NCBI GenBank assembly: GCA_963573305.1
Contig: OY754332.1
Location: 48,707,559 to 48,771,558, forward strand
Origin: Pyrrhosoma nymphula
Taxonomy: Eukaryota > Arthropoda > Insecta > Odonata > Coenagrionidae
Length of the DNA stretch: 64,000 nucleotides
Direction of reading: 5' to 3'
Shown: positions 60,555 to 64,000 of the stretch, in pieces
Numbering within the stretch: the first letter of the stretch is position 1
How the letters are laid out: every line of letters starts with the position of its first letter
The notes under the pieces: model-generated
Database searches by the model: none
Told to the model about the DNA's origin: nothing
What the model saw: only the letters and a program-made list of their open reading frames with translations
Program-made: the position numbers and the translations under genes

Positions 60555-61199
60555 ATATAATTGTCAACAGTATAAATCTAAGTCTGAAATGGAGCTCTGG
60601 GAAAGGGGGGAATATCCCGTAAGCATAGAGAAATTAAATACTTTTATAAGTTTTCCTTTGGCAGTCTCTTTACAAAGATGAACGCTTTTTTCAGGCACTA
60701 CTAAATTGTTTGCGATAGTATTGCCCCCCAGCCCACCCTAAAATTTGGAAGTAAGACAAGACAAGAAGTAAGTGCCAAGCATTTTGCTATTTATAGCTTT
60801 ATAGCCAATTTTATCACTTTTATTAAAAGATCTTTTTAATTAAAACTGACAAGTCTTGTTGTTAATTTAATTAATTGATATTGCCCTGAGGTTTCTATAT
60901 ATGGACATTTTTAACTTATGTATATTTTCTTTTCAGAGAGGTGAGAGAAAAGAAAACCAGAGAAGATATAAATATATTCATAGAATGAAATATGTGAATG
61001 AAAAAAAAATGTTAAATGTTGCCTAATTTTACTTTGGTAATAAAATATATATCTTTCCAATCTATTTACTGTCAAATTTCATTCAGGTAATTTCAAAAAT
61101 GATTATACAACCATTGTAAAATCCTTGTCGTAGCATGCCTGATGCAAGTCCACAATTTAGAAACTGGTTGGCTTGATTTCAGCTTGTCATTGGTGTAAC
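60555..61199. other. 3' region between DUF4806 gene and MITE
   Basis: AT-rich, no open frame with motifs. AATAAA-like signals at 60549 and about 61039-61045; no further exon needed or seen. Confidence 0.45.
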
Positions 61200-61716
61200 T
61201 AGAGATGGAAATATTACCGTAATTTTCATCTGCGGTTAATTACCATGGTAAATTATGGTAATTTTCCTGTATTTTTTAGTTGTAAGCATTTAACAGCAAA
61301 TGTATGGTTAAATAGGAAAGCCAATGGCAAAATGAAGGGAATAACGATGTTAAAACCATAACTAATGTGACATTAATCTATTAGAATTTTTTTAAATTGT
61401 AAAACGAACTACGGGAGAAACATGCAATCTGGCTTTCTTTTATAAAAGTATGAGAAATTTTCAAGAAGAATATTCTAATGATTTACTCTTTTAGTATTAT
61501 AGTTTAAGTAAAATACTCCAAAAATAAGATGTACATGCCTCAATTTTTTATTAAACGTAGGAAATGTGAACTTTGCTTAAAAGAACATGTTGGGAATTTG
61601 TCTGTATGAAAAATTATCTCAAACATAGTTGAGTTATCTAAAAAATTATGGTGATTTTCAAAAGGAACTGTAAATTACGAAAACTACCATGGTAATTTTC
61701 AGAGTGGCCCATCTCT
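61200..61716. mobile_element. hAT-type MITE nested in the CMC-like element
   Basis: Ends TAGAGATGG and CCATCTCTA with paired AATTACC(a/g)TGGTA-type subterminal blocks. Flanks GGTGTAAC (61192-61199) and AGTATAAC (61717-61724) agree at six of eight positions, an aged 8-bp duplication. No coding capacity. Confidence 0.75.
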
Positions 61717-61734
61717 AAGTATAACAGGTTCGTT

Positions 61735-62235
61735 ATGCCAAACTTGTTTTTGGCTTATGGAACAATTGCCAAATGGAAAGTAGTTCACTTGATGCAAGCT
61801 TGTCATAAGCGTACGAGCTTATTATGCCAAGCTTGCAGCAATCTTAGTATTCAAGCTTGCCACGTTGAAAATAGTTAGCTTGATACAAGCTTGCCAAAAG
61901 CTTACAAACTTAATATGCAAGCTTGTAGAAAGCTTGCCACGTGGAGACTAGTTAGCTTGATTTAAGCTTTCCAAAAGCTTACAAGCTTAATATGCAAGCT
62001 TGCAGGAAGCTTGCCACGTGGAGACTAGTTAGCTTGATTTAAGCTTGCCAAAAGCTTACAAGCTTAATATGCAAGCTTGCAGCAAGCTTGCCATGAAAGC
62101 TTGCAGAAAGCTTGCCACGTGGAGACTAGTTAGCTTGATTTAAGCTTGCTAAAAGCTTACAAGCTCGCTTTTGCAAGCTTGTTGCAAGCTTGCCAGCTTG
62201 CAAGAATAAGTTTGCGGCAAGCTTGATTCAAGCTT
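61735..62235. repeat. Right subterminal repeats of the CMC-like element
   Basis: A tandem array of a unit of about 75 bp (CTTGCCACGTGGAGACTAGT, then TAGCTTGATTTAAGCTTGCC and AAAAGCTTACAAGCTTAATA) in three to four copies, followed by dense GCAAGCTTGC palindromes up to the terminus. Same palindromic core as the left end but a different unit length. Confidence 0.85.
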
Positions 62236-62252
62236 ACATTGCTATCTGGGGC

Positions 62253-62934
62253 TGGATGAATACACCGGTGATTTTAACACGCCGGTACTTCGGAACACAT
62301 GGGGAAGAAAATTCAGATGAAAGGAAAAGCAATGGACATCCAATGAAGCACTGGAAACATTCTTCATTGACAGCAACACCATCAAAGTCTAGAAAAAGAG
62401 ATTGAAGACAGAGGAGTGGAGTTGAATTTTTTAAATTCATTGGCTATACGAAGCACAGCTGTTTATATAAACGGCCGGTATGTATAATATTGTGACAAGG
62501 GAATCAGGTTTGATTTCTAAGCAATTATGTCATAGACTCATACATTTATATATCACGCAATTTACGGCTCGTCGCAGCATAGGAAAACAATTAATAGGAA
62601 AAGGTATTGTATTGTTCTACTTACAGGTGACGATTAACCTATTGCACCTAATAAATAACGACGCTACATAGCCAAAGCAGTCACAAATAATGCATCGTTT
62701 GACGAATAAAGAAACGGATAATGGCCTGGATCATGTGTTATTTCCATTTAATTCGTCCTGTATCTTAACCCAGAAGTCTCTTAGCCGACAGTGTAACGGA
62801 TTGTCTTCATTTTTAATTATCTTATTATTTAAACTAAAAATCGAGTCAGAAAAACTGGCAAAACTTTCTCAATGCAAGATAATTGCGTCGTGATGTACAT
62901 TGTTGACTGTTGGTAACGCTGCGTCTTTGTTTGC
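62253..62934. other. Unassigned flank right of the CMC-like element
   Basis: Short open frames (for example 62480-62671) match nothing known to me. Confidence 0.4.
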
Positions 62935-63238
62935 GCAACTGAGCGGATCATCGATGAGAAATCACGAATATAATAATAATTCATGATTGATTTCACACGA
63001 CTTAACTGCCTTCATCTCACGAACGATCAAGTAACTTACGCATCACACGTTAGACAAATCTATTAAGAATTATTTGGCCGGCCTCAGATCTCATGATCGA
63101 TACTTGATGTCATACAATCATTCCTATTGTGATCCGTAAAGATGAGCTCCTCGGTCATTGGAGAGATCCAGTTCATCGATCAATCTTTTAAAAGTACTTG
63201 ATCTCAGAATTCGATCACTCACGACCGACCCATCACTA
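62935..63238. mobile_element. Probable hAT-type MITE, right end only
   Basis: The sequence ends ACGACCGACCCATCACTA, the inverted form of the TAGTGATGGGTCGGTCGT termini common in insect hAT MITEs. Inside, many TGATC / GATCA motifs occur (63090-63220), as usual for such elements. The left end and the 8-bp duplication were not found, so the start coordinate is a guess. Confidence 0.4.
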
Positions 63239-64000
63239 GTAACAACTAAAATAAAATAGTTTAGCTGGGCATTAACCTATTGCCTTCATTTACCCTATAT
63301 TCTATTCTATACACAGCATTTTCGCTGGGAGACGAGGTAAACGGGCGCGATCTTTCACACGTATCCTCGCGCATAATGCGCATCTGATTTCTATGCCGAT
63401 TTAGGAAAAACGTGCGCATGTTACACGCTTAATAAGACACTTACAATGAATAGCATCAGTTATCGAAATTGATTAGGGGATAAATATTTTTACCTACGAT
63501 TTTTCGGATCAAATTAACTCCAATTTAACCAAAATACAATCAATTTTTACCTTATTTCCGACATACCAGGTAGGTACACGAATTTTTGACTTAAAAAAAG
63601 GAAATATTGTCCCTCCACAAGTAAATCATGACATTATGGAAAAGGAAACCTGACAGTGGATAATTTATTCATTGCATATTGCCATATTCATTCAGGAGTT
63701 ATTCACATATCAGTTAAATGAGGGTTACATATAATAAACAACCATTTTAACTACCGAATTACAGCTGGGCACCCAAAACTAATTTTTCCGTATTCGGGTT
63801 CTTGAAAGACGTTTTCGTCGAGAAATATGGCGAAGTCACAAAAGGCTAAATTGAGGATGATTTTTTTTCTGAAAAAAAGCAAAACAGACGACCCTCTGCT
63901 CCTCAGTCACTTTTGGCTTCCCCCATGACGATAATGCTGCAGGCTTGCTTCGCACACTTTATGGTGCACTGTAATGTAACTAGAGTGTAGCCGCAAGTAC
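63239..64000. other. Unassigned stretch
   Basis: No gene or repeat recognised to the end of the window. Confidence 0.45.

Larger units (their letters stand above)
52144..62250 (+). mobile_element. 10.1 kb two-gene CMC-like DNA transposon
   Basis: Left end CCCAGATAGCATGTAAGCT and right end, inverted, CCCAGATAGCAATGTAAGCT, flanked by GC at 52142-52143 and 62251-62252, a 2-bp duplication (weak alone, but the relative at 47377 also shows a 2-bp one). Both ends are followed by arrays built on GCAAGCTTGC. Inside, on the plus strand, are a DDE transposase gene (54899-56994) and a spliced DUF4806 gene (57555-60477). The two-gene plan and the D-APA / DYMH motifs suggest the CMC (EnSpm-like) group, though the ends are not CACTA. 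Later insertions within it: a Jockey fragment (53743-54255) and a hAT MITE (61200-61716). Confidence 0.75.

Overview
This is AT-rich, intron-bearing, transposon-saturated animal DNA, most likely from an arthropod and probably an insect. The evidence is the mixture of element types: L2/CR1-like and Jockey LINEs, Penelope-like elements, BEL/Pao and Ty3/gypsy LTR elements, piggyBac, PIF/Harbinger-like, hAT-like elements and MITEs, and a two-gene CMC-like element with a DUF4806 gene. No complete ordinary host gene was recognised. The only host-type coding signal is one short THAP-type zinc-finger exon near 8.06 kb. Family calls come from recognising protein motifs by eye; no database search was run.

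Layout. 0.59-4.50 kb: an old hAT-like DNA transposon with an 8-bp target duplication (TSD), itself broken by a 0.3 kb palindromic insertion carrying a hammerhead-ribozyme-like motif. 5.95-7.61 kb: an internally deleted BEL/Pao element (LTR, primer site, gag piece, LTR). 8-13 kb: THAP exon, otherwise unrecognised. 13.5-17.7 kb: LINE and SINE scraps and a GC-rich repeat. 18.16-27.7 kb: a four-level nest. An L2-like LINE (minus strand) is split by a piggyBac, which is split by a Harbinger-like element, which is split by a second small ribozyme-bearing palindrome. At the two coding junctions, removing the insertion and one target copy rejoins the interrupted reading frame. 29.0-34.5 kb: two inverted Penelope-type RT remnants flanking a second hAT-like element of the same transposase family as the first, again with an 8-bp TSD. 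36-40 kb: Ty3/gypsy remnant, a G-tract MITE and a 1.15 kb foldback. 40-52 kb: mostly unrecognised, with L2 tails and a 1.75 kb non-autonomous CMC-like element. 52.14-62.25 kb: a 10.1 kb CMC-like element with a damaged DDE transposase gene and a fully open five-exon DUF4806 gene. 62.25-64 kb: a MITE end and unrecognised DNA.

Most notable: (i) the frame-restoring nest; (ii) two short palindromic insertions with hammerhead-like cores, 10- and 12-bp TSDs and a common end motif; (iii) two members of an uncharacterised hAT-like transposase family; (iv) the two-gene element with its accessory gene open and its transposase broken; (v) two elements sharing CCCAnATAGC-type termini but carrying unrelated subterminal palindromic repeats.
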